From: an uncultured Chloroflexus sp.
Lineage (GTDB): Bacteria; Chloroflexota; Chloroflexia; Chloroflexales; Chloroflexaceae
Length of the DNA stretch: 44,116 bases
Direction: 5' to 3'
Assembly (NCBI RefSeq): GCF_937951745.1
Contig: NZ_CALFBQ010000060.1
Location: forward strand, 1-44,116
Position 1 is the first letter of the stretch, and each line of letters starts with the position of its first letter. This document shows positions 5,974 to 14,398 of this stretch, piece by piece. The notes under the pieces are model-generated. The model did no database searches. It worked only from the letters and a program-made list of their open reading frames with translations, and had not been told where the DNA came from. Position numbers and translations under genes: made by a program.

Positions 5974-8745
5974 TCACCGTCGATTGGTGACCAGCGGAAT
6001 GTAGACCGTCCATGACGACGGCGGCGGCGGCGGATCGGACGACGGCGGCGGCGGCGGATCGGACGACGGCGGCGGCAGTTCGTTCAGTGGGCGAACCAGC
6101 ACGTATTCGGCAGTCCACGGACTTTTTACGATGACGCGATCACCCGCTAATGCAATCATCGGAACTCCCGCGATGCTTTCACTGAACCCTCGTTCTCCCT
6201 CCCTCTGCGTGACGCATCTCGGTTTGGTCGAGGCCGCATCACCAATCCATGCCCACGTTCCACCAGCATCGGTTGTCCGATACAATCGTGCGACGACACA
6301 CCAGCGCCGCGGATGTTCCGTCCACCACTCAAATGCGGCGAGAATGATCGTCTTCCCACTCGGATCGCGGGGATCGGCAATCGCCGCATGAAACTGTTGA
6401 TCGGCGATGATGGATGAGTTCTCCACCAGACGCGTAAGCGGTGCCCGTCGCCTCGTGACCGGCGTCCCGTTGGTGTCCCCTTCGATAACCCATATGTCTG
6501 CATCTTCAATACGGTCGTAGATTTGTTCCGCGCTGACAGCATACCATCGAGTTCTTCCCGGTTCGCCTGTGGGGGCAAAGAGGATGGTGACGTAGTTCAA
6601 CCTCCCATCTTCTGTCACCATGGGCGGGACAGACGCGCACGTGCGGATGGTATACCCGGTACCGTTAGGTTCCCCACAGGTAATGTCGACCGAACCACCT
6701 TCCTGATAGCGCACGACATACCATCGGGTCGGATCGGTTGGGTCCACCACGATGTTACCGCGGAGTTCCGGGATGATATCAATATCATCGGTCACCAGCT
6801 CATGACCGGGTAATCGGATGATAGGCACCCGCTCCCATGTCGCTCCATAATCGGTAGACCGAAATATCCTGCCGAAATTACCCACGAGGAGGACATTCGG
6901 CGTTTGTGGGTTCTGGAAGATGGGCGATACGTCATGGAAGTGCATCGGCAGTCCGATCATGGGATCGCGTCGCCATGTTCGCCCCGTATCATCCGAGATG
7001 AACCATCCCTTTGGCCAACCGTTTGGCCAACCGTTCCCCTTATCCCCCTCATCGCTCGGTACTGGGCGCGGTGCCAGTCCATACCATCGGCTCCGTCCAT
7101 CAGGCAGACGGATCATGCCGAACACCCTTGGGACGGTATGGTCGAAGGTACGATTCGGGATAATCCTGACCGGCCGAGTCAGATCGGTGAGATCGGTGAT
7201 CTCGTTGCCGACTTGATCTTGGAAATGGTAGGGTCCTACCAAGATCATGCGGTAGAGTTCGGTGTTTTCGAACGGATGGCCCTTACTGGCGATCACGGTC
7301 CACGTTTGCCCACCATCCATCGTCCGAATCGCCGGATAGAATGGGCTCGCTGCATACCCGATGTGAGGACGCACCGGATCGCGGTAGAACCACGTATGCC
7401 CTGCACTTGGCGACCAATCTGCCTCCCACGTTCGTCCACCATCCGGACTGGTTGCCACTGCATACAAGCGCTCGAGCGGCGACATGACCGACAGCACCAT
7501 CCGTTGCCGGAACGGGTCGTATCCGAGCATGATGGTGCGTTCGTAGCGGCGTCCCCCCTCTGTCGGTCCATCCCATGTGATGGGCCCCATCCAAGTCCGA
7601 CCGGCATCATCCGAACGGTACACCTTCGCAGTGACCGGGTGAACGATGATGACCGTCGTCGGCGTATCAGGGACAGTGGCCATGATGAGCTGTCGATAGA
7701 TCCGTAGGTTCGGATCGATGCGCCACACGGAGTGTCCCGCATCATTGACGACCATATCCGGCATCTGGATGTCCCGAACGGGGGTGGTGGGATGGCGGGG
7801 ATCCACGTGGACGATCCGCACTTCTCGTTGTCGCCGATTGTTTATCCAGGTGGATTTATCGTGCTGAAACATCACCGTCCAGCGTTGACCATTCCACATC
7901 GGGATAAGGGGCGGCGCCCCCAAGAAGGTCTCGCCCTCGAACCACGTTTCACCACCATCTCGGGTCCAGAGGAGTTGTCGCTCGATGGTTTCGGTGTCGT
8001 CTGATCCCGATGCCGTCCGAACCATCGCGACGATCACGGTTGGGTCGTCGGGATCGACCCATATCCGAGCGATTCCCTGCATGTACCGGCAGATGGGGTG
8101 GTCGGTATCAGGGAAGAGCCGGTGAAACCGAGGATGCGAGAAGGTGATCGGACGCCATGCCTGCCGATCCGGTTGAAACTCAAACAGCACCATGCCGTCA
8201 TATTGGGCAGCGACACAGCGCTGTTTTACCATACCGGCAACGATTTCCCGTCCGTCTGGGGTCCGCCACTGTGCCACCGGTCTGATGCTTGGCGGATACG
8301 ATACGTCGATGACCGTAATGGGGATACGGACAGGGGCGTCATGAATGGCAGCTCCGTTGAGACTATCAGGGGTCACAGTCGTCTTGACGAACGTCTGGCC
8401 GAGGTCGTCACTCCGCTCTACTACGCTCTCTGCGATCGGGGATAGTGGCAGTACCGGATAGCGATACATCTCCCCGTTTGGACCGAACCAGACTTTCTGC
8501 CAGTAGCGATCCTGCGTGACCACACGCATCTGATCGCCATCGACAAGCAGGTGGAAGCCAAAGATCGCCGCCGGTGGATTGGTCGGTCGGTACTGAACCC
8601 CTTGTCCGTACCACAGATCCCCTAGCGGGGTCCACCCTTGCTCGGCTGGATGTGAATAGATGGCCGCCGGATGAGGAGGAGCTGCTGCCATCCCGATCCC
8701 AACGATGAGGAGCATGAGTACGATGATAGAACGACGTGGATGCAT
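5974..8745 (-). CDS. Secreted Asp-box (BNR) beta-propeller protein
   Basis: This 923-residue protein has a signal peptide (MHPRRSIIVLMLLIVGIGMAAA). Many Asp boxes follow: TRDGGETW, SDDAGRTW, SPDGGRTWE, TMDGGQTWT, SDDTGRTW, STDYGATWE and TTDAGGTW. These are the hallmark turns of sialidase-, Vps10- and Ycf48-type propellers. No sialidase catalytic set is obvious, so the enzyme class is open; adhesion or glycan binding is equally possible. The C-terminus is a PPPPPSSD repeat (built from near-identical 21-24-bp DNA units around 6014-6074) followed by TVYIPLVTNRR. This resembles the Pro-rich linker plus short hydrophobic tail seen on many Chloroflexota exported proteins. The ribosome site GGAGGG and a -35/-10 pair support the start. 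Confidence 0.85.
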   Translation of the reverse strand: MHPRRSIIVLMLLIVGIGMAAAPPHPAAIYSHPAEQGWTPLGDLWYGQGVQYRPTNPPAAIFGFHLLVDGDQMRVVTQDRYWQKVWFGPNGEMYRYPVLPLSPIAESVVERSDDLGQTFVKTTVTPDSLNGAAIHDAPVRIPITVIDVSYPPSIRPVAQWRTPDGREIVAGMVKQRCVAAQYDGMVLFEFQPDRQAWRPITFSHPRFHRLFPDTDHPICRYMQGIARIWVDPDDPTVIVAMVRTASGSDDTETIERQLLWTRDGGETWFEGETFLGAPPLIPMWNGQRWTVMFQHDKSTWINNRRQREVRIVHVDPRHPTTPVRDIQMPDMVVNDAGHSVWRIDPNLRIYRQLIMATVPDTPTTVIIVHPVTAKVYRSDDAGRTWMGPITWDGPTEGGRRYERTIMLGYDPFRQRMVLSVMSPLERLYAVATSPDGGRTWEADWSPSAGHTWFYRDPVRPHIGYAASPFYPAIRTMDGGQTWTVIASKGHPFENTELYRMILVGPYHFQDQVGNEITDLTDLTRPVRIIPNRTFDHTVPRVFGMIRLPDGRSRWYGLAPRPVPSDEGDKGNGWPNGWPKGWFISDDTGRTWRRDPMIGLPMHFHDVSPIFQNPQTPNVLLVGNFGRIFRSTDYGATWERVPIIRLPGHELVTDDIDIIPELRGNIVVDPTDPTRWYVVRYQEGGSVDITCGEPNGTGYTIRTCASVPPMVTEDGRLNYVTILFAPTGEPGRTRWYAVSAEQIYDRIEDADIWVIEGDTNGTPVTRRRAPLTRLVENSSIIADQQFHAAIADPRDPSGKTIILAAFEWWTEHPRRWCVVARLYRTTDAGGTWAWIGDAASTKPRCVTQREGERGFSESIAGVPMIALAGDRVIVKSPWTAEYVLVRPLNELPPPSSDPPPPPSSDPPPPPSSWTVYIPLVTNRR

Positions 8746-8783
8746 CCGACCCTCCGTTGTGTGGATGATATTTTTCTTTATCT

Positions 8784-8811
8784 ATTGTGAAGTTTTCTGT
8801 TGATTTGTCAA
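8784..8811 (-). promoter_or_regulatory. Promoter of the Asp-box gene
   Basis: On the minus strand a consensus -35 TTGACA (8806-8811) and a -10-like CACAAT (8784-8789) are 16 nt apart. They sit in an AT-rich patch just upstream of the 8745 start. Confidence 0.55.
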
Positions 8812-8860
8812 TACGTTTCCGATCGTCGTGCTGGGGTTCCTCGGTATCCGGTTGGCGCGA

Positions 8861-9466
8861 CTACTGCGGCATCTGCTGCGATCCCGTTTCGCCCGCATCG
8901 GGTGGGTTGTCCCGGTGCGTCGCTTGATTCCTTGGCTTGGATGCAGAACGGGCACGAACCGCTGCGGCGATGGCTGCACGCACCTTCGGACGCCGTTTCA
9001 TCACCCGACGTATGGCATGCGGATCGGATGCTACGATCTGGATCAGGCGCTCGTCTTCCGTATCCGTCAACGCAACCACTTGAATGGTTGCTTCATTCGA
9101 CCGTGCGATGGACTCCATGATGACATCATCACGAAGCCCTGCCATGATGGCAGCTTGAGCAGCTCGCATCGGGTCGCGTGCGATGGCATGGATTAATCGC
9201 GGATCACGATGCTGGGTCTCGCAGACCACCGCGGTCGCCCATCGTGGGCTGTCGGCTACCGCGGCAATCAGGCGCTCGTCGGTTCGCAGGTCGGGACGTG
9301 CAATCAAGACTTCCGCAGCACATGCCGGATTGCCGATGATGGTTGTGATAAGCTGTTCATTCCTCCAATTGGTCGATCCCATCACCCATGCAGCGAGATC
9401 GGCACTCGTCGCTACGGCACCTATCAAGCGTTCGTTGTCCCGTAGGTCTGCTCGTTCGATCATCAC
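8861..9466 (-). CDS. Helical-repeat protein, 5' end cut off at a CRISPR repeat
   Basis: About six units of 27 residues follow the pattern ERLIxAIAxDPxxAAxVLxxRPDLRxD; clear examples are ERLIAAVADSPRWATAVV and PRLIHAIARDPMRAAQAAI. They resemble alpha-helical solenoids such as LRV or DUF4116-type repeats. The basic tail ends GETGSQQMPQ. The first formal start is GTG 9466 with no ribosome site. The repeat pattern continues upstream in the same frame (EVHLAAIAQEPAEAARVM) to about 9533, where the CRISPR repeat at 9534 supplies an in-frame stop. The gene has therefore lost its 5' part exactly at the repeat. The function is unknown, and it is probably not expressed from a native promoter. Confidence 0.6.
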   Translation of the reverse strand: MMIERADLRDNERLIGAVATSADLAAWVMGSTNWRNEQLITTIIGNPACAAEVLIARPDLRTDERLIAAVADSPRWATAVVCETQHRDPRLIHAIARDPMRAAQAAIMAGLRDDVIMESIARSNEATIQVVALTDTEDERLIQIVASDPHAIRRVMKRRPKVRAAIAAAVRARSASKPRNQATHRDNPPDAGETGSQQMPQ

Positions 9467-9533
9467 CCGAGCCGCTTCTGCCGGTTCTTGTGCTATCGCT
9501 GCAAGGTGAACCTCACGTGCAGCGGCATGTGGA

Positions 9534-9649
9534 CTTCAAAAAAACCAAAATCCCCGCGAGGGGGTTGAAACTCATGAGATGGGTGCGAGGAGCGCCATAA
9601 AGGTGCTCACTACTTCAAAAAACCAAAATCCCCACGAGGGGATTGAAAC
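9534..9649 (+). CRISPR. Two-repeat degenerate CRISPR remnant
   Basis: The repeat copy at 9534-9571 has one extra A and reads GGGGGTTGAAAC. The copy at 9613-9649 has a G-to-A change (CCCCACGAGGGG). They flank one 41-nt spacer (9572-9612). Both are the same repeat as in the array at 1-627. Mutated repeats are typical of the trailer end of an array, so this is probably the detached trailer of the left array. Confidence 0.93.
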
Positions 9650-10307
9650 GTATTGAAAGAGCAATCCCTATGTAAAGCACTTCACCAACGATCGCCAGCC
9701 AATCGGTCAGGTGAAAGCGGTACTGATAGCGAAACGTGCGCTTCGTGCGGCTGAAGCCGCGCACTTCCATCGCTTCGGCGAGTTCGTCGGCGAGACGGAA
9801 CGATTGCACGAGCAGGGGAACGAGTAGGGCAGGGTAGTGGCGCAGAGCGGCCCAGCCCGGTTCGAGTGGGATGCCACGCGATCGTTGGGCGGCGATGATA
9901 TTTTGGATGGTTTGGCTCATAACCGGTACTAGCTGCAATGATGCGCTGAGCGTGAATGCGAACCAGTATGGGAGGCCGCTCTGGACGAGGGCGTTGCCAA
10001 GCTCGGTCGGTGTAGTAGTTTGGAAGAAGAGGAAGAAGGCTGAAAGGAGTGCCGTAAGGCGTAGGCCGACGATCACTGCTGTTGCGAGGTCGAACATCCA
10101 CCAAGTGACGATGATCCACGTGAGGGCTATCGTGGCGACGATCCGTAACCATTGGAGATATGCTTTCACTTTGCCGGTAGCGACAATCATGAGGACGATG
10201 AACCCAAAACTGCTTAATACCCATGCCTCTGTTGGGTCAGCAGTGATAAAGATCATGTAGCCAATGACGAGCGCCAGTTTTGTGCGCGGATCGAGCCTCT
10301 TCATCAT
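9615..10307 (-). CDS. ecfT: ECF transporter transmembrane subunit EcfT (3' end within a CRISPR repeat)
   Basis: This 230-residue membrane protein starts MMKRLDPRTKLALVIGYMIF, the EcfT/CbiQ opening. It has several hydrophobic segments and the two coupling motifs with the Ala-Arg-Gly core (AAQRSRGIPLE and AMEVRGFSR) that contact the ATPases. It should join EcfA and ThiW in one complex. It begins 9 nt after the ecfA stop. The last residues (FNPLVGILVF) and the stop codon are encoded by the CRISPR repeat at 9613-9649, so the native C-terminus is replaced. The last transmembrane helix (IVGEVLYIGIALSI) is intact, so function may be retained. Confidence 0.93.
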   Translation of the reverse strand: MMKRLDPRTKLALVIGYMIFITADPTEAWVLSSFGFIVLMIVATGKVKAYLQWLRIVATIALTWIIVTWWMFDLATAVIVGLRLTALLSAFFLFFQTTTPTELGNALVQSGLPYWFAFTLSASLQLVPVMSQTIQNIIAAQRSRGIPLEPGWAALRHYPALLVPLLVQSFRLADELAEAMEVRGFSRTKRTFRYQYRFHLTDWLAIVGEVLYIGIALSIRFNPLVGILVF

Positions 10308-10316
10308 TTTGCTGCG

Positions 10317-11939
10317 CTACTTTAGTGCTTCTGACCAGTTGCAAGCGGCGGCGATCTGAAACCATTGAGTTGGTTCTAGTTTGGCACGCTGCATTGCGGT
10401 CGTATTTGCCATCACCTCCCACGGCTGGCCGGTAGTGACGATTTCGCCGTCGGCTATGACAATCCACCGCGTGGCATGGCGCGCGGCGAATTCGAGGTCG
10501 TGGGTGACGATGATGATTGCATATCCACGCTGACGGAGTACGTGCAGTTGCTGAGCGAGCGCTTGGCGAAAGTGCCAGTCTTGTCCTGCGGTCGGTTCGT
10601 CGAGTACGAGAATGGAGGCTTGCGCTGCAAGCGATGCGGCAAACGCGACCCGCTTTTTCTCGCCACCACTTAACCGGTATGGTGAGCGGTCAAGCAGCGG
10701 CTCTAGATCGAACAGCCGCACCAGTTCACGAATCCAACGCTCGTCGTACCGATGGAGCATGTGCGCACCTACGATGATTTCATTCCAAACCCGGGTAGTG
10801 AAAAACTGGTTGTCAGGATTTTGGAATGCAAGGCCGACGTGTCGGGCGAGTTGGGATACGTCGGCTTTGCGCGTATCTCGATCCACGACGATTACTCGCC
10901 CGGATTGAGGTCGGTAGAGACCGTTAAAGTGCTTGATGAGCGTTGTTTTGCCGGCCCCGTTGGCGCCGACGAGGGCGAGACATTCGCCGGCTCGAATGTC
11001 GAGACTTACCCGACGGAGGATCGGTGTTGGGCCGATGCTGTAGGTCACTTGGTCAAGCTGTATCAGTGGTTGACTGGCTGGCGTGGGTGGGGCAAAAGTC
11101 TGGGCTGCAAGGAGGCTCGGCGGCGGTTGATGGCCGTTGATTGCAGGTATGAGTTCTTGTACTTGCAATGGTGTGAAAGGTAATGCCAAATCACGCGCGA
11201 CCTGTACCACTGGTGGTGGTTCGATCCCAAATGCTGTGAGGTCTTCGCGCACGATAACTCGCGGCGGGCCGTCACTCACGATCTGACCTTGATGCATCAC
11301 AATTATTCGACTTGCATCCGCAACGATGTGCCGCAGGCGATGTTCACAGATGATGATCGTTGTTCCATTCTGGTTAAGTTGACGTAATATGCTCCGTACT
11401 CGTTGAATATTCCTCGCGTCGAGGTTTGCATACGGTTCGTCGAGCACGATTACGCGCGGCCTCAGCGCAATGATTGCCGCTATTGCAACGAGTTGCTGTT
11501 CACCACCAGAAAGTTGGCGAGGGTTGCGTGGCAAAAGGGATTCTAACTCGAGCAGTGCAGCTACTTCTTCTATCCGTTGATCAATTTCTGATGGTGACAA
11601 TCCTAAACTCTCTAGTCCAAAAGCGATTTCTTCAGCTACAGTACTGTTAAAAAGCTGAGCCTCAACATGTTGTGTGACGAATCCAACCAGCGCAAACAGT
11701 TCACTGATTGGCAAGGTACAGGTATCAAGACCGGCAATCTGTACCTTGCCTTCCAGTTTACCCCCATAGAAGTGTGGGATCAGGCCATTAAATACGCGGC
11801 ATAACGTAGATTTCCCCGATCCGCTGGGGCCGCAGATCAAGACGTATTCGCCTGCTGCGATATGTAAGTTAATCCCCTGTAACACCCAATCTGATCCTGC
11901 ACTGGCGTAACGGTAACGAAGATGTTGCAAGACGATCAT
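10317..11939 (-). CDS. ecfA: ECF transporter ATPase, two ABC domains fused (EcfA1-EcfA2)
   Basis: This 540-residue protein has two complete ABC ATPase domains. Domain 1 has Walker A GPSGSGKST (about 37-45), signature LSGGEQQL and Walker B VIVLDEP. Domain 2 has GANGAGKTT, LSGGEKKR and ILVLDEP, followed by an H-loop (IVTHDLEFA). Fused A1-A2 proteins are common in group-I ECF systems. It powers uptake by the ThiW S-component through EcfT. Its start overlaps the thiW stop by four bases, so translation is probably coupled. Confidence 0.95.
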   Translation of the reverse strand: MIVLQHLRYRYASAGSDWVLQGINLHIAAGEYVLICGPSGSGKSTLCRVFNGLIPHFYGGKLEGKVQIAGLDTCTLPISELFALVGFVTQHVEAQLFNSTVAEEIAFGLESLGLSPSEIDQRIEEVAALLELESLLPRNPRQLSGGEQQLVAIAAIIALRPRVIVLDEPYANLDARNIQRVRSILRQLNQNGTTIIICEHRLRHIVADASRIIVMHQGQIVSDGPPRVIVREDLTAFGIEPPPVVQVARDLALPFTPLQVQELIPAINGHQPPPSLLAAQTFAPPTPASQPLIQLDQVTYSIGPTPILRRVSLDIRAGECLALVGANGAGKTTLIKHFNGLYRPQSGRVIVVDRDTRKADVSQLARHVGLAFQNPDNQFFTTRVWNEIIVGAHMLHRYDERWIRELVRLFDLEPLLDRSPYRLSGGEKKRVAFAASLAAQASILVLDEPTAGQDWHFRQALAQQLHVLRQRGYAIIIVTHDLEFAARHATRWIVIADGEIVTTGQPWEVMANTTAMQRAKLEPTQWFQIAAACNWSEALK

Positions 11940-12454
11940 TGCTGTTGTGCCTGAATGTCTGCTGCCGGTTCGACCAGTCCAGTTCGGGCGAGTAGCTTCA
12001 GCGCCAACACCCCGATCATCGAGCCAATCACTGTACTGCCTAAAAATGAAGCAACCATCACGCCTACTGCCATTGTTTTACCCATAAATATCGGGGCTAC
12101 AATCAGTGCACTAACCACCGCAGCGATAATACCGGTTCCAACAATTTCACCGAGTGCGCTCAAATAGACGTTGCGCGTGTAGCGGTAGACGAGGCCGGCA
12201 AGTAGGGCGCCAATCATCCCGCCCGGAAAGGCTAGTACTGTGCCTACTCCCATCGCATTGCGAATGATAGCAATGATTGCGGCGATAATGACTGCCCACC
12301 ACGGGCCGAGCGTCACTGCTGCTACTACGTTGATAAAATGTTGGGTTGGATTGACGCGGGCAATGCCGATTGGAAACGATGTAAATGGCGCAAGCGCGAC
12401 TCCGATGGCAATGAGTACGATTGCTCGCGCGATGAGGCGACTATGAACCGGCAT
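11936..12454 (-). CDS. thiW: ECF transporter S-component ThiW (thiamine-precursor specific)
   Basis: This 172-residue membrane protein carries the ThiW family core: IGIARVNPTQHFINVVAAV, then LGPWWAVIIAAIIAIIRN, then GTVLAFPGGMIGALLAGLVYR. ThiW proteins bind a thiamine precursor, thought to be the thiazole moiety, and hand it to the EcfAT module. The gene has a ribosome site (GGAGG) and lies 99 nt after cytX in a TPP-riboswitch operon, which fits thiamine salvage. Confidence 0.93.
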   Translation of the reverse strand: MPVHSRLIARAIVLIAIGVALAPFTSFPIGIARVNPTQHFINVVAAVTLGPWWAVIIAAIIAIIRNAMGVGTVLAFPGGMIGALLAGLVYRYTRNVYLSALGEIVGTGIIAAVVSALIVAPIFMGKTMAVGVMVASFLGSTVIGSMIGVLALKLLARTGLVEPAADIQAQQQ

Positions 12455-12511
12455 ACGAACCTCCGGTGTTTCAGTAGGATGACTGAAATAGGTGATAGGC
12501 CATAGGTGTTT

Positions 12512-12543
12512 AGCCGGTCGGCACAGTTTCCCGGCGACCGGCT
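12512..12543 (-). other. Hairpin between cytX and thiW
   Basis: A perfect 9-bp stem (AGCCGGTCG with CGACCGGCT) has a 14-nt loop. It lies between the cytX stop and the thiW ribosome site. No T run follows, so a partial attenuator or an mRNA-processing element is more likely than a full terminator. Confidence 0.45.
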
Positions 12544-12553
12544 GTGTTTCTAC

Positions 12554-13867
12554 TCAACCACGTTGTTTACCGACGGGTAACGGTTGCATCAGTCTGACTC
12601 GGGCGATGACCCAGTAGACCAGCCCACTAACAAAGAGGGCGGGCAAGGTCGCGCCTACCTCAGGAAGCATTCGGGTCACAAACTGAAACGTACCGACGCC
12701 GATCACCCACGCCAAGAGACCTGTCCAATTCCAGCCCAATAGGTACCAGTACATCCCGTTCTGTTGGTCGAGTGCAGTCGGGTCAATAGCCCGCTTCCGA
12801 ATAATGAAATGATCGACCAGCACCACCCCAAAGAGGGGGGCGAAGAGCGAGCCAATCAAGAGCAGGAATGCTTCGTATTGCCCGATTGGCACAAGTAGGG
12901 CAAGGACGGTGCATACCACGCCGTACCCGATAGCGAGCCATGCGGTTGCGAGTTGGGGTACGATGTTGCCGGTTGACACGGCGGCTGAGTAGATATCAGC
13001 GAACGCGTTGTCGGTCTCATCAAGGAGGATAACGACCAGCGCAAATAGCCCGCCGCTTGTGAGCAAGATTGACCGGATGAAATCACCGCTCTCAAGCACG
13101 AGCGCATACGCGGCGCCAAGGGCATAGAACCACACATTGGCCAGAAAATAGCCAAGCGCAGTTCCCCAAAACATCTGTCGCGCCGACCGGCCAAAGCGGG
13201 TATAGTCGGCAATCAGCGGTAGCCAAGAGAGTGGCATCGCGATCACAAGGTCGATCCCGATCCCAAAGGTAAGTTCACCGGTTCCGCGGTGGTTGACGAT
13301 AGTTGTTAGGTCATAGCGGGTGATAAGTTGAATGGTTAGCCAGATTGTAGCTGCATAAACCAGCCAAATGCCCCACCGCTTCAGAAACTTGCGCACTACC
13401 AGCAAGGGGCCGCCAAACGCGAGGAGCGTTGCCAACGTACCCCAGATCAGTGTCCAAAGCACCGGATGTGAAAAGGTGCCGAGCTGTTGAGCAATCGCAT
13501 GCGCACTATCGCGCATCACAATGATTTCAAACGTGCCCCAACCAACCAGTTGGACAATATTAGCGATGGTTGGCAATAATGAGCCGCGTATGCCAAGCGA
13601 TGGTCGCAGGGCAGCCATAGTTGCGACGCCGGTATCACTGCCGACCACGCCGACAAGTGCTAACAGAACGACGCCAATGGCTGAGCCGAGCAGTATTGTT
13701 GCCATCGCTGTACCAAACCCTAAACCGGGGACAAGGAGTGCGCCGGCTTGCAGTACCAGTAATCCGACGCCGAGGCTTGCCCATAGCGTGAATGCGTCAC
13801 TGAAATGAAACGGACGACGGTGAGTTGGGATTGGGGTGAGTGGTGAAACTGTGGTTTCTGGCTCCAT
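12554..13867 (-). CDS. cytX: CytX-like NCS1 permease (putative hydroxymethylpyrimidine transporter)
   Basis: This 437-residue protein has about 12 hydrophobic segments and the layout of the purine-cytosine permease (NCS1) family; it opens TLWASLGVGLLVLQAGALLV. CytX members are linked to TPP riboswitches and are thought to import the pyrimidine precursor of thiamine. Here the TPP riboswitch and terminator lie directly upstream, and thiW/ecfA/ecfT follow. The operon therefore covers both halves of thiamine. The ribosome site GGAGG sits 8 nt before the ATG. Substrate assignment rests on context. Confidence 0.88.
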   Translation of the reverse strand: MEPETTVSPLTPIPTHRRPFHFSDAFTLWASLGVGLLVLQAGALLVPGLGFGTAMATILLGSAIGVVLLALVGVVGSDTGVATMAALRPSLGIRGSLLPTIANIVQLVGWGTFEIIVMRDSAHAIAQQLGTFSHPVLWTLIWGTLATLLAFGGPLLVVRKFLKRWGIWLVYAATIWLTIQLITRYDLTTIVNHRGTGELTFGIGIDLVIAMPLSWLPLIADYTRFGRSARQMFWGTALGYFLANVWFYALGAAYALVLESGDFIRSILLTSGGLFALVVILLDETDNAFADIYSAAVSTGNIVPQLATAWLAIGYGVVCTVLALLVPIGQYEAFLLLIGSLFAPLFGVVLVDHFIIRKRAIDPTALDQQNGMYWYLLGWNWTGLLAWVIGVGTFQFVTRMLPEVGATLPALFVSGLVYWVIARVRLMQPLPVGKQRG

Positions 13868-13904
13868 TCTGATACCTCCACATTGCTTGGGGAGGCGCCG
13901 GCAT

Positions 13905-13939
13905 ACAAAATGCCGCTGACCTTGGGGCGATCAGCGGCA
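13905..13939 (-). terminator. Intrinsic terminator of the TPP riboswitch
   Basis: A 9-bp stem (TGCCGCTGA with TCAGCGGCA, 11-nt loop) is followed on the minus strand by TTTTGT. It lies between the TPP aptamer and the cytX ribosome site, the normal place for the expression platform. TPP binding should favour termination. Confidence 0.88.
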
Positions 13940-13952
13940 GATGCCACCGGTT

Positions 13953-14044
13953 GCTTCCCTACGCTGGCATGACCCAGGTCAGGTTCGAGGGTCGATAGCA
14001 TCAGTCGGGCTATCCTCTCAGTCAGGCTCTCCTGACTCCCCTAG
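13953..14044 (-). promoter_or_regulatory. TPP riboswitch (THI element)
   Basis: On the minus strand the conserved blocks appear in order: CTAGGGGAG, CTGAGAGGATAGCCC, GACCCTCGAACCTGACCTGG, GTCATGCCAGCGTAGGGAAG. These match the TPP aptamer core (CTGAGA, ACCTGA-CTGGG, TGCCAGCGTAGGGA). It controls the cytX-thiW-ecfA-ecfT operon by transcription termination. Confidence 0.97.
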
Positions 14045-14097
14045 CTTTTACCGTTTGCTTGGAGCGGCAAAGCGGTCTATTTATTTGTATAGTACAT

Positions 14098-14126
14098 ATT
14101 ATACAGAACTATTGACGTTAGATCAA
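14098..14126 (-). promoter_or_regulatory. Promoter of the thiamine-precursor operon
   Basis: On the minus strand -35 TTGATC (14121-14126) and -10 TATAAT (14098-14103) are 17 nt apart, about 50 nt upstream of the riboswitch. Confidence 0.75.
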
Positions 14127-14145
14127 GAGACGATAGTCCGCCAAG

Positions 14146-14207
14146 AGAGCCTCCCCCTCCCCCGTGTGAGGGAAAGGCCGGGGGTGGGGGGCCTCCCACC
14201 GCGCCCA
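14146..14207. repeat. GC-rich dispersed repeat copy
   Basis: The words CTCCCCCTCCCCCGTGTG and GGCCGGGGGTGGGG repeat those at 20335-20480. It looks like a mobile or palindromic intergenic element. It sits in the gap between the riboswitch promoter and the exporter gene; nothing else is evident there. Confidence 0.6.
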
Positions 14208-14398
14208 GCGGATTGACCGGAGCGGAATACAGTCTGCTCTACGGACGCCGAGCACCCGCGCGATGACGGAAGCGCCTTTCCTTACTTCCCTGATCAGCCA
14301 AATATCCGCCTGTAGACGCTGGATGGTACCAATAATACATGGTAGCCTACATCATATACCGGCGAAATCCGCCGGTTCTAGTGCATGGCGAGGGGTCT

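Noticed and set aside
1-9649. Search for cas genes around the CRISPR repeats
   Set aside because: None of the proteins in the island or flanks carries Cas1, Cas2, Cas3, Cas6, Cas9, Cas10 or RAMP motifs.
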